From: Thermosinus carboxydivorans Nor1
GTDB taxonomy: Bacteria > Bacillota > Negativicutes > Sporomusales > Thermosinaceae
Assembly: GCF_000169155.1 (NCBI RefSeq)
Contig: NZ_AAWL01000014.1
Location: 1-55,751 of the forward strand
Length of the DNA: 55,751 nucleotides
Direction of reading: 5' to 3'
Shown here: positions 46,110 to 55,097 of the stretch, piece by piece
Layout: every line of letters starts with the position of its first letter
Numbering within the stretch: position 1 is the stretch's first letter
Position numbers and translations under genes: made by a program
The notes under the pieces: generated by a model
The model's input: the letters and a program-made list of their open reading frames with translations, nothing else
Told to the model about the DNA's origin: nothing
Database searches by the model: none

Positions 46110-46138
46110 AAGACGACGCCCATTTCGCGTTCTCTTTT
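46083..46138 (+). terminator. Strong intrinsic terminator
   Basis: A 21-bp stem (AACGCGAAATGGGTGTCGTCT with one G-U against 46111-46131) and a 7-base loop, then CTCTTTT. It ends the plus-strand remnant. Confidence 0.85.
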
Positions 46139-46186
46139 CAGCAAAGTATTATGCCCAGACACTTTTTTTAGGGAAAATCCCTGCTG

Positions 46187-46609
46187 TCACTCCCGGATGA
46201 CCATAACCGGAAGCTTGGAATAGCTTACGACTTTTTGCGCCACACTGCCCATGAGCAACTTTTTGAAGCCCCCTAAGCCGCGGGTCCCGATGACTATTAG
46301 ATCCACCTGGTTATCCTCGGCATATTGCAATAACTGTTCTGTCGGATTGCCCTTCAGGATCACCGTCGTAATGTCACACCCGAGCGTTGACCCATAAGCC
46401 TGTACCTCCTGCAGCAAAGGCTGGTAGTACTTCTCTGCCTGCTCAAGTTCCTCTACTTCGCCTCCGCCTGGGCTGAAATCCGGTAAATGCACAACCGTCA
46501 ACGTTGTGACCTTGGCATTGAGTTTCCGGCTTAAATCCAGGGCGGCTTGCAAGGCTTTTCTGCTGCTTTTTGAACCGTCAAAACCAACAAGAATGCTGCG
46601 AATATCCAT
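46187..46609 (-). CDS. Universal stress protein, UspA family
   Basis: This 140-residue protein has the UspA fold with the nucleotide-binding motif GTRGLGGFKKLLMGSVAQKV (G-x2-G-x9-GS/T), so it is of the ATP-binding type. It starts after AAGGGGG, 63 bases behind the yeiH-like gene, and is probably in the same transcript. Confidence 0.9.
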   Translation of the reverse strand: MDIRSILVGFDGSKSSRKALQAALDLSRKLNAKVTTLTVVHLPDFSPGGGEVEELEQAEKYYQPLLQEVQAYGSTLGCDITTVILKGNPTEQLLQYAEDNQVDLIVIGTRGLGGFKKLLMGSVAQKVVSYSKLPVMVIRE

Positions 46610-46672
46610 TAAGAAAAACCCCCTTTTATTTTCATAGGACTTTTTTAGCAGTCGCTACGTCCAGATTATTAC

Positions 46673-47743
46673 TCAGAACTGCAAAGTAAAGTAAGAAACG
46701 ACGGACAGTACAAGTGAAGCAGCAAACATAGCCGTTAAGGGACGCAAGGCTCGCTTTTTCAGGTTAGCAAGATGTACATTCAATCCTAAACCGACCATAG
46801 CTGCAGCCAAGAGAAAGGAGGCAATGGTGGAAATGGCATTTAAAACGGTTTGCGGGATCGGCAAGTATGTTCCCATGAGGCTGGTCAACATGAACCCGAC
46901 AAGAAACCACGGGAACGGGGCGCTTTGTTTGACTCCGGCATTTCCTTTCCGGCGCATCCAGGAAGCCAGAATAAAGCTCAAAGGAAGCATGAGGAAGACA
47001 CGCCCCAACTTGGCAAGCAGTCCTTCTGCCAAAGCCTCCGTGCCGGCGGGTGCCGCCGCAGCGGCGACATGAGCAATCTCATGCAGACTGACACCGCTCC
47101 ATACTCCGTATTCCACAGGACTCAAGGGAAGGTAGCCGCGCAAGAAAGTGTAAGTGAGAGTAAAAACGGTGCCCACAAGTGCAACGATGCCCACCCCGAT
47201 GGCGGTTTCTTCATCATCCGTATTCAGGATCGGAGCAACCGCGGCAATGGCTGCCGCCCCGCAGACCCCTGTTCCGATCCCCAGAAGAAGGGACAGCTGT
47301 TTTTCGGCCCCTATCAACCTGGCAACCAGCATCGTTACTCCAATGGCCAAAACGATGCTCAGCGCATCATAGAGCAGTAGCGTCATCCCCTTATGCAAAA
47401 CAACATCAATATTTAATTTAAAGCCGTAAAGGATGATGGCAAAACGCAGTATTTTGTGCCCCGAAAAGCGGATTCCTTCCCTCAAGGACACGGGATATCC
47501 CTTTATATTTCGGTAAACGACAGCAAGCAGGATCGAAGTTAACATCGCCCCGACATGATTTAGCCCTGGAAGATAAGCCAAAGCAGTTCCTGCTGCGGCA
47601 ATGGTCAGAGTAAACAGAATGCCTAACGTAAACGGACCCCAGTTTGTTTGTTCCGCATCAGGTGCTGAAAAAGACACTTCTTTCCTCACTTGTCGCAACA
47701 CATCCTGGTTGCGAAGTGAAGTCTCTCTTTCTTGTTGTAACAT
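46673..47743 (-). CDS. YeiH family membrane protein (putative sulfate/sulfite exporter, UPF0324)
   Basis: This 356-residue protein has about ten hydrophobic segments and the UPF0324 motifs LNHVGAMLTSILLAVVYRN, LRFAIILYGFKLN and GVCGAAAIAAVAP. The family is linked to export of sulfur oxyanions or organosulfonates. ATG follows GAAGGAGG. A LysR gene lies nearby, as with yeiE-yeiH in enterobacteria. Confidence 0.88.
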   Translation of the reverse strand: MLQQERETSLRNQDVLRQVRKEVSFSAPDAEQTNWGPFTLGILFTLTIAAAGTALAYLPGLNHVGAMLTSILLAVVYRNIKGYPVSLREGIRFSGHKILRFAIILYGFKLNIDVVLHKGMTLLLYDALSIVLAIGVTMLVARLIGAEKQLSLLLGIGTGVCGAAAIAAVAPILNTDDEETAIGVGIVALVGTVFTLTYTFLRGYLPLSPVEYGVWSGVSLHEIAHVAAAAAPAGTEALAEGLLAKLGRVFLMLPLSFILASWMRRKGNAGVKQSAPFPWFLVGFMLTSLMGTYLPIPQTVLNAISTIASFLLAAAMVGLGLNVHLANLKKRALRPLTAMFAASLVLSVVSYFTLQF

Positions 47744-47959
47744 TCAACGTCCTCCTTCATTGTCTGATACTCCCTGCAGGTTTGACATGAACCACTATAA
47801 ACGACTCATGACTAAGCGGTCAATATCGATATCCTATACAGACAATAAGGAAGACTTATGATACAGAAAGCGGGTTAGCCCATAATGCTTCGATGTTGGA
47901 CGAAGCTTACCACGTTAGAGCCGCAAAAGGGATGAATGTTGTATGCAGAGTGGTAAAGA

Positions 47960-48264
47960 GGAGTGAATACAAGCAGAGCCGGGGAGATTCATCAGCTTTT
48001 CTAAAGGGGCCAAATGATGTACCGCCGATGAAGCTGCCGACGCTAGGCAGGCAGTAGACAGGCGCCAGGGGGTTGATATGGAGCCCGATGTCCTGGCCGT
48101 GAGGATGCCAGGGTTGTAACCAAACCGACTTGGTGTTCAAGCGCAAGGCGCAGCCGGTCGATATCCGCCCGGTTGTCCGTTGGAGTCGGAGGCGAAAGCT
48201 GCAAAAGAACCTTCCGGGTCAAAGGGTCTAAGTCACCGAGGTCCACTTGAATTTGTTCACACAA
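47960..48264 (-). pseudogene. Fragment of an ASKHA/DUF4445 ferredoxin-type activator gene
   Basis: On the minus strand one frame reads PLTRKVLLQLSPPTPTDNRAD and then, after a shift near 48095, HGQDIGLHINPLAPVYCLPS and VGSFIGG. These resemble the RACo-like (DUF4445) corrinoid-protein reactivators, which have an LPPPSxxDNRxD-type linker followed by a nucleotide-binding domain. The ferredoxin N-terminus and most of the ASKHA domain are missing. The remainder of 47744-48277 shows no intact gene. Confidence 0.5.
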
Positions 48265-48277
48265 AATTGACGCTTAT

Positions 48278-48667
48278 TCAAGGTTTGACATAACCGTAAC
48301 CCTCAGCCTGTTTCTTGACGATCTCCGTAATACCTGCCGGGATGACGGTCACGAAGGGGTGGAGAGACTTCTCTTCCACGGCATTCATCTTCAAGGCATT
48401 AGCACAGGCAAGAAAAGGAATGCCCAGCTCCCGAAGCTCCTGCATGTCGCGCAGGAGCTGTTGACGGAATTCACCGCTCCAGGTTGGCGGCAGTTTTTCC
48501 CCGATCTCCGGGGAAGTAGCATAGAGAAGAACCGCGGGGCCGTTGGCGACGACCTCAGCTTGGATGTTTTCTGATCCGATGTCTTTAATCAAGTTGCGCA
48601 GGTTAAGCAAAGCGACAGGCCAACGGTTAAGCTCATTAACGTGAAACAGAATCTTGTAGGGCAACAT
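48278..48667 (-). CDS. DsrE/DsrF-like family protein
   Basis: This 129-residue protein starts MLPYKILFHVNELNRW and has the DsrE-like layout with AVLLYATSP, a conserved Cys in FLACANALK and a C-terminal VTVIPAGITEIVKKQAEGYG. Such proteins often take part in sulfur relay. ATG 48667 follows GGAAGGAGG; the longer frame from 48868 is rejected. It is divergent from a lysR gene and upstream of the yeiH-like gene. Confidence 0.87.
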   Translation of the reverse strand: MLPYKILFHVNELNRWPVALLNLRNLIKDIGSENIQAEVVANGPAVLLYATSPEIGEKLPPTWSGEFRQQLLRDMQELRELGIPFLACANALKMNAVEEKSLHPFVTVIPAGITEIVKKQAEGYGYVKP

Positions 48668-48871
48668 CAAAAGACCTCCTTCCAGTAATTTTTCAACATT
48701 GTAACTTGAATGGGGAGACGGAAAATTGTAGTGATTTGTCGAGCAATCGAAATACCTTATTCGTAGTATTAAGAAATCAAATCTTTTCGCCGGCGTATTC
48801 TGTGCTATCCACTTAAATTTTGATTTATAATAATCTAAGGTAATGGTCCTTTTAAGGAAGGAGGACAACTA

Positions 48872-49756
48872 ATGATTGTTGACACACTCAAAGTATTCGT
48901 CACCGTCATCGAACAAAAAAGTTTTTCGCGTGCAGCCGACATCCTATATATATCTCAACCCAGTGTAAGCTTACACATCCGGAACCTCGAAAATGAACTG
49001 GGAACAAAACTCCTTCATCGATCATCGAAACATGTAGAGCCAACCCAGTCTGGCGATATCCTCTATCAGCACGCCAAAAATATTCTCTTGCTTTATGAAG
49101 AAGCCAAACAGAAGATCAACCTGTTGAAGAATGAGGTTACAGGTTCTTTAAAAATTGGTGCCAGTTTTACCATCGGGGAATACATCCTTCCAGCACTCCT
49201 GGCAGAGTTGGCCGTCCAGTATCCCAAAGTTGATATAGAGGTTACTATTGACAACACGGAGGAGATTGCCCAGAAAATCCACTCCAATCACCTTGACATT
49301 GGACTGGTGGAAGGGAACGTTAGTCATGTGGATTTGAATATCCAAACATTCGCCAAAGATGAAATGATTTTAGTGGTGTCAAACAATCATCCCTTGGCCC
49401 GTCTGCCCGTTGTCACAACTGAAGATTTGCAAGATCAGGTATGGATTCTCAGGGAAAGCGGATCCGGTACCCGTGCTTTTTCCGACCTTCTGATTGAGGA
49501 TTTAGGACTACGAGTTAAGCGATCTTTTGTTTTTGGAAGCAATGAAGGGGTGAAACAGGCGGTTATTGCAGGCCTGGGCATCGCCCTGGTTTCCTGTTTA
49601 ATCATACGCAAAGAGTTAGATGCAGAGGAACTAACCGCTTTACGCATCAAAGAAAAACGCCTCTTCCGCTCCCTGTCTATCATAAGGCCAAAAGAGCCAA
49701 CAACCTCCAAAGCGATAGAAATATTCATGGAAAAACTCCTATCCTCAGAAAAATAA
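48872..49756 (+). CDS. LysR family transcriptional regulator (CysB/YeiE-like)
   Basis: This 294-residue protein has an N-terminal winged HTH (1-60, with SFSRAADILYISQPSVSLH) and a LysR substrate domain. It starts after AAGGAGG. It is divergent from dsrE-like and yeiH-like genes, the usual position for a regulator acting on its neighbours, so a sulfur-oxyanion signal is plausible but not shown. Confidence 0.92.
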   Translation: MIVDTLKVFVTVIEQKSFSRAADILYISQPSVSLHIRNLENELGTKLLHRSSKHVEPTQSGDILYQHAKNILLLYEEAKQKINLLKNEVTGSLKIGASFTIGEYILPALLAELAVQYPKVDIEVTIDNTEEIAQKIHSNHLDIGLVEGNVSHVDLNIQTFAKDEMILVVSNNHPLARLPVVTTEDLQDQVWILRESGSGTRAFSDLLIEDLGLRVKRSFVFGSNEGVKQAVIAGLGIALVSCLIIRKELDAEELTALRIKEKRLFRSLSIIRPKEPTTSKAIEIFMEKLLSSEK

Positions 49757-49758
49757 CC

Positions 49759-49790
49759 GACCGGGATTTATTATCTGAGATACCGGTCGG
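49759..49790 (+). terminator. Possible terminator after lysR
   Basis: CCGACCGG / CCGGTCGG are perfect 8-bp arms with an 18-base loop just after the stop. There is no T-run, so it is a weak or Rho-assisted terminator, or a protein site. Confidence 0.4.
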
Positions 49791-49923
49791 GCGATGCTGT
49801 ATATATCTCAAAATGGTTAATTTGCTCTTTATTCCTAAAGTCTTCACCATCGGCATTAAAGCTAAAAAGCCTCGCAGCCTCTTAATACTAAGATTTCAAC
49901 TATTTCTTCCTTGTATTCTTGCC

Positions 49924-49975
49924 ACACACTCAACATGCTTCGTGGGGTGAAAAGCCGTTAAAAGAAAACACATGG
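49924..49975 (+). repeat. Short dispersed repeat, copy B
   Basis: ACACACTCAACATGC, 21 bases, AAAAGAAAACACATGG. The first block is 14/15 identical and the second 16/16 identical to copy A at 43967, with the same spacing. The rest of 49757-50050 shows nothing else. Confidence 0.7.
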
Positions 49976-50050
49976 ATATGTTTCCTTAATTGTTATCCTA
50001 TAACTGCATAAATTCTGTATAGGTTAAGAAGTAGAGTTTTTATCTCAAAA

Positions 50051-53000
50051 CTAATATTCCATATCCCTCCTCTCTGCTTCTTTATCCTCTCGTATTGCCT
50101 CGTTCTCGTAGCCCTCCGCAATCTTTGTTAGTACACCAGCAGTTCTTGGGTAACGAATAGCCCATTTGTCTGCATATTGTCGGAATCTTTCAGCTAACTC
50201 TCTTTCTTGTTGTCCACCTTCAAAAAGGGATTTGGTAACCGTTCCTCTTTTGTTATAAATACCTATGCTGAATCCGTTGTCCAATTCTTTACTCTGGATT
50301 TCATCAATTATTTTGCAGACTGGTTCGGGGGGCCAAATATTATTATCTTCACTTCTTGCATGTGCTAATATTTGGCCAATGTGAGAGTCACCAACCTCTC
50401 TTCGTTCTGATTTTTCGCATAATTCTCTTGCGTTTACTACCCATGCTTTCAATTTCTCATAGTCTATTTGCCCGTTAATATCACTTCCGGGAGGAGTTTT
50501 CCAACTATGAAGCAAGTCATATGCAAAACGCGCACGTTGCTCTAATAATTCTTGAGGAAGGGATTCTTCCTCTTCTTTTGGGTCGTTATCTTCATTCCTT
50601 GGTTTATAAACGTACTTAAGAACTTCAACAAAAAACTCAGGTTTATTTGATAATTCCCTATGCAACGTTTTGGGAGGTCGCGCACTAGCCACCCCTGCAA
50701 GAATAGGTAAATATAACCACTCCAATCGAGCTATAACTTCCTCATCTATCTCAGTAGATTTATCCAGTTTATCAAACAATTTTTCAATATCATAAGATCT
50801 GAGCCTTTGAGAGTCATCTGAACTCGCTTCCGTAGCTGCCTTTTGAAGCACCTGTGCGATTAATATTGCTGGGATTTCTTCTGCAAATAAAGCAGCACAA
50901 TCAACAGCTGTAAAATATCTCTTCACACGAAGTAACTGATGTATGGCATAAATTTTATCTTCTACTGGTAAATCGAAAATCCGCAATGTACAGTGTCTCC
51001 AGTAAGCTTCTTGGACTGCTTCATCTGATGACTCTAACAAATCCCACACCGTACGATTTTGTGGAAATGCCAAAAAAAGATTAACGATCTTATTGGGCTG
51101 CCATTGTTGCGAACGTGCTTTTTCAACTAGGCTACTTATCCACTCATCTCCTTCTTTTAGAGCTCGTTGAAGTATATAACTTTGAACAAAATCGACTTTC
51201 TTATTTTCTTCCCCTTCAAGCAAAGAAAACATTGCCTGTTCTTCCTCGATACTTATACCTGCTTCAGATACTGTAATACCAACTTGCCAAGGATTGTTAG
51301 TATGTTCTGCAAGCTTTACTAATCCTTGAAATCCGTCCTTACTCTTAATTGCTTTTACCGCTTCTAATCTACGTTGTGCAATAATAAGTTCTAATTTTTT
51401 GTAATCACCTCTTTCTTTACCTTCGGGGAGGCTAGGCCAATGTTCATCAAAGAGCCAGCTAAAACGCTTTATAGTATCTTCTGGTTCAAGAAGAGAGTAA
51501 GCTACTTCTATTTTTCTTAATTCTTTTTCCGAAAGAGCCCAATCAGCATCAGAAAAAGAGCGGTGTCTTGACAAAAGGATTCTCAGGCTATTCCACAATT
51601 CGAGACGGCCATTGGAGATTTCCTTTGCATTGGACAGCAGTTGTTCTATGACATTGCTTCTGTCTTCCGGCGGTAAGATAGAAAAACTTTCAATAACTTC
51701 TGCCCATCGATAACCATTAGTGCCAACATGGATAAGCAAGCGGCTTGTTACTGCTTTTATACCTTCCAAATGCTCGGCTATACTAATTTCAACGTCTGTT
51801 TTCTCGGAAAACTGCCTCCAGCGTGGTTTGTGGGTAGGGGTGCAAGTATCATGGTAACGTGGCATTAAACTAACCAAAAGATCCCACCCAATTTCAGGTT
51901 CTCGCTCGATTAATGTGTCTATAGCCTCCAAACGTTGTTCTAGAGAGGCATATGTATTAGGGAACCATAATAGAAAAATATCACGTAGACTGTTAATTGG
52001 CCTATTGGATAATTTCCCTCCCGGGTCTAACTTCGCCAGCTTCCCTAAAATGAGGGTTACACGTCCAAGCAGTAGTGGATTCCAAGCCAAACCTTCTAAC
52101 GCCCACAGTAAACCAGGATGAGCGCTGGACGAACTTATTAGACTCTCTGTTTCTGAAAACATAGCCATGATAGGTTTATCATCTTGAGAAAGTGACAATT
52201 CCACCGCCTCGAGAAATGATAAAGGAGATGCTTCAGCAATTAACGGAAGCACATCAGATAGAGAATACCAGAGCTTCCAGTCTGCATCGCACAACAATTC
52301 CGATACTATGTTATCAACATATGTCTGAGTCGTTGACGAAACAGGTATTCCTGTATCATCGCCAAAGACAGCTATGAGAACAAGCGTCTGGGCAACTCCT
52401 TCTCGCAAAGTTTCTGAATATATCATCTCCTTCCCGTATATTGGGGCTAACCAACGATTTTTTGGTTCAAGTTCAAGAGCAGGGTTTCTTATCCCGAGGA
52501 CTTTTAGCGCAACCGTTTTAAATGTTTGAAGGTCTGCTTCAGTTAGAAACGGAGCAAGTGCAAACCAGGCGTCTATTGGTGATACCAGACGCCAAAATTC
52601 GCCAATCTTCAGTATTGGGGTATCTGATTTATGCAGCCATGTTGATAGTTTTTTAGAGAAATCTTCATAAGTTTTTCCTGCAAGTTGACCGATGATATTC
52701 TTGTCTTCTTCCTTTTTTTCTGTCCAGCGCCCTACCAAAAGCGCAGGAATGATATCTCTAGCCGTATCTGCTTTAGCCCATTCGGGCTGATTAGCTACCT
52801 TTATTAATTGTCTGCGAAGTACAGTAAGGCTTCGACCTGTTTCTTTGGAATATTTTTGAGAGTCAGTTTCCGGCAAACCCATCTTTTTTAGGGCATCAAT
52901 AAATGCCTCACGGCCAAGCCGAGGGAGTTCAATTTTTTCAGAGGTAACTTTATTATCTGGACCTAATGGGATGAAGACATGATGTCCCCTTTGTGTGGCC

Positions 53001-53833
53001 TGAGAAACCCCTTCAATTTCTTCAAATCGCGGAATAAGCAACAGTCCTTTTCTTCCGGTTACAGTTATATGTCTAAAGGATTCTGTATTCTCTAGAACAA
53101 TAGCCTTGGACAAGAAAAACTCTCTTTCTATTTCCGGTAAGGTATTTATTACCGATGCCAAAAATGCTAGAGCTTCGTCACTCGTTGCTGCTTGTACCGC
53201 AAGTGGTGAGGGAGAAGAACCCAACCACTTGCGAACCGATTCAACTTGTTTATCTCTGCCTGCCACAACAACTTCTGATGTAAGAGGAGGATTAGAGATT
53301 GAACTCCATTCGCTCCAGAAAACCTCAAGTGGTACGGCACCTTTCGGATATATTCCTAAACGTCTGGCTAACCATGAAGCCACAGCAGGAGCCTGTTCAA
53401 GCCACTCTTCCAATACTCTCGCATCGTAAACCCTAACATCTTTCCAAAATCCTTCATTTATCTTTTCTGTACACCATTCATCTTTTTTTATCCAAATTCT
53501 AGGAGTAACAAAAATAAAAGTTGTTTCTCTAGGATTAACTCCCAAAGGGTTTTCTTTTCGTTTCTGGTAATCCTCTTCTGCTTTCTTCTTGATATCTTGG
53601 TTAGTCCCAAATTCCCATACAGAAAGACCTTCGGGAAGGTATTCGTTACCTACAGTCGTTTCAAGGATCCCGTCCCAGCCAGGATAAACAATGCTATCTC
53701 CGGCGGGGATATTTATATGAGAAATATCAATTGCAGTTGCTCGTATAAGGCGACGGATTACAAGCGGCAGATATTCCTGGCAATCTCGTCTTGAAGCCCA
53801 ATTCCCGAGAGTAGTAGTATCGATCCATTGCAT
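50051..53833 (-). CDS. Large PD-(D/E)xK-like nuclease protein, probable defence factor
   Basis: This 1260-residue protein starts MQWIDTTTLGNWASRRDCQE. Residues ~45-100 look like a restriction-endonuclease fold: an Asp in PGWDGILE, then SVWEFGTN with Glu, then a helix DIKKKAEEDYQKR that may carry the catalytic Lys. From ~185 (VVVAGRDKQVESVRKWL) it resembles a STAND-type ATPase layout, but no GxxxxGK[ST] loop is present. The long middle part is helical and repeat-like; the end, SLFEGGQQERELAERF, and the tail with alternating Glu/Arg seem conserved. Start 53833 follows AAGGGGTG. The region is AT-rich and next to an SRA-HNH gene. I do not know a named system for it. Confidence 0.7.
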   Translation of the reverse strand: MQWIDTTTLGNWASRRDCQEYLPLVIRRLIRATAIDISHINIPAGDSIVYPGWDGILETTVGNEYLPEGLSVWEFGTNQDIKKKAEEDYQKRKENPLGVNPRETTFIFVTPRIWIKKDEWCTEKINEGFWKDVRVYDARVLEEWLEQAPAVASWLARRLGIYPKGAVPLEVFWSEWSSISNPPLTSEVVVAGRDKQVESVRKWLGSSPSPLAVQAATSDEALAFLASVINTLPEIEREFFLSKAIVLENTESFRHITVTGRKGLLLIPRFEEIEGVSQATQRGHHVFIPLGPDNKVTSEKIELPRLGREAFIDALKKMGLPETDSQKYSKETGRSLTVLRRQLIKVANQPEWAKADTARDIIPALLVGRWTEKKEEDKNIIGQLAGKTYEDFSKKLSTWLHKSDTPILKIGEFWRLVSPIDAWFALAPFLTEADLQTFKTVALKVLGIRNPALELEPKNRWLAPIYGKEMIYSETLREGVAQTLVLIAVFGDDTGIPVSSTTQTYVDNIVSELLCDADWKLWYSLSDVLPLIAEASPLSFLEAVELSLSQDDKPIMAMFSETESLISSSSAHPGLLWALEGLAWNPLLLGRVTLILGKLAKLDPGGKLSNRPINSLRDIFLLWFPNTYASLEQRLEAIDTLIEREPEIGWDLLVSLMPRYHDTCTPTHKPRWRQFSEKTDVEISIAEHLEGIKAVTSRLLIHVGTNGYRWAEVIESFSILPPEDRSNVIEQLLSNAKEISNGRLELWNSLRILLSRHRSFSDADWALSEKELRKIEVAYSLLEPEDTIKRFSWLFDEHWPSLPEGKERGDYKKLELIIAQRRLEAVKAIKSKDGFQGLVKLAEHTNNPWQVGITVSEAGISIEEEQAMFSLLEGEENKKVDFVQSYILQRALKEGDEWISSLVEKARSQQWQPNKIVNLFLAFPQNRTVWDLLESSDEAVQEAYWRHCTLRIFDLPVEDKIYAIHQLLRVKRYFTAVDCAALFAEEIPAILIAQVLQKAATEASSDDSQRLRSYDIEKLFDKLDKSTEIDEEVIARLEWLYLPILAGVASARPPKTLHRELSNKPEFFVEVLKYVYKPRNEDNDPKEEEESLPQELLEQRARFAYDLLHSWKTPPGSDINGQIDYEKLKAWVVNARELCEKSERREVGDSHIGQILAHARSEDNNIWPPEPVCKIIDEIQSKELDNGFSIGIYNKRGTVTKSLFEGGQQERELAERFRQYADKWAIRYPRTAGVLTKIAEGYENEAIREDKEAERRDMEY

Positions 53834-54007
53834 GTAAACTACACCCCTTTTAGTAATCTCTCTACCGATTTTAATAAAAAATTTCACCCTAAACCTGAAT
53901 TTATATTTACTTACCTGACCAAATGATTCGCTCTGGTCAGGTTATAAGCCAAATCCTATGCCAATGAGCAAACAAGTCCCCTATATCGGCTGGGATTCGT
54001 AATTTTT

Positions 54008-54250
54008 TCAATAAACTGGTTCTTGCTTCTTCACCATCTCAAAATAGTTGGGGGATACTCCGAACCGAAGCTGCTCTCCGTGTTGTTTTAGGTCCTTAGT
54101 CTGCCTTTGACCGGAACACTGATACGCCCTAACCCTTATTCTCCAAGTTTCTACTATCTTTGAAAGCCGGTTTTTTCTTGTCGATAAGGTACATTCTCGC
54201 TTTAATACCCCCTGAAAACAAATAAAGTGCACCTTTTTTATTAGGTACAC
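54008..54250 (-). other. Short open frame, possible gene remnant
   Basis: A frame ending LKQHGEQLRFGVSPNYFEMV (then KKQEPVY and stop) looks protein-like, but no ribosome-binding site or family is recognised. It lies in the gap 53834-54269 between the two defence genes, which otherwise holds no gene. A terminator-like A/T-rich stretch (GTGCAC...TTTTTT, about 54218-54240) sits near its start. Confidence 0.3.
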
Positions 54251-54269
54251 CTAAATTATACCATATTTT

Positions 54270-55097
54270 TCATACAATTATGGCAACTTTTTTAAGCTTC
54301 GACCTATCCTCTTCAAGGTCTAAGCTATGCATTTTTCTATGACAGTTTGGGCATAAAGCCACAGTATTATCTAGAGTATCAGTTCCACCTCTTGATAACC
54401 ATTCTATATGGTGTGTTTCTAAATATGGCTCTCCATCTTTATTTTTAAACGGTGCCTCCCTTTCACAAAGCTGACAAATGCCATTTGCTCGTCTTTTGGC
54501 GTATTCTGAAACATAAGCATTGCGTTCATATATAGTTGTTACAGCATTTCTCACGCTTGTTTTTTCTGACTGTGACTCTTTTGCTCTTTTGGCAAGCGTT
54601 TCATTATCTAATCTTTTAGCTTGCTTTTCCTTTTCTTCATATTTAGTTTGAATTAAAGAGGAGTCAACAGCTATAGCCGCACTTTCCTGAATAACTTTAA
54701 CTGGAAATATCCAGACTTTTCTTGGAACACCATCTTCCCCTTTTTGCACCTCTTGATAAGGTTTTTCAACAAGTTTTACTTGTCCCATATATACATACTC
54801 TTTTTCTTTAAAAACCTCAAAGAGATGCACATCTACTCCGTTTTCATTTGACTCTGCTAATGTTCTATTCTGAGCAAAATTCAAACTTTGGTCGCCGTTT
54901 TTTCCCATACCGGTATAATGAAGAACATCACCAACCCATTTGTCTTCATAAAGTCCCTTAGTATGGTCCGAGATAATGACTAAGGTATTAGTTTTTTGGG
55001 AACGCCTCATTCCGCCCATATTCCCACACTTAAAAATATCAAGCAGACGATCGTGAGTAATAACTTCGCCAATTTTTAATCCTGGGTCAAAGCTCAT
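54270..55097 (-). CDS. SRA (YDG)-HNH modification-dependent endonuclease
   Basis: This 275-residue protein has an SRA/YDG-like N-terminal domain (LHYTGMGKNGDQSLNFAQNR and VHLFEVFKEKEYVYMG) and a C-terminal HNH nuclease: CQLC, then LETHHIEWLSRGGTDTLDN and ALCPNCHRKMH. SRA domains bind 5-methyl- or hydroxymethyl-cytosine, so it probably cuts modified foreign DNA, as ScoMcrA-type enzymes do. Its ATG overlaps the stop of the restored NUDIX frame (ATGA). Confidence 0.9.
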   Translation of the reverse strand: MSFDPGLKIGEVITHDRLLDIFKCGNMGGMRRSQKTNTLVIISDHTKGLYEDKWVGDVLHYTGMGKNGDQSLNFAQNRTLAESNENGVDVHLFEVFKEKEYVYMGQVKLVEKPYQEVQKGEDGVPRKVWIFPVKVIQESAAIAVDSSLIQTKYEEKEKQAKRLDNETLAKRAKESQSEKTSVRNAVTTIYERNAYVSEYAKRRANGICQLCEREAPFKNKDGEPYLETHHIEWLSRGGTDTLDNTVALCPNCHRKMHSLDLEEDRSKLKKVAIIV

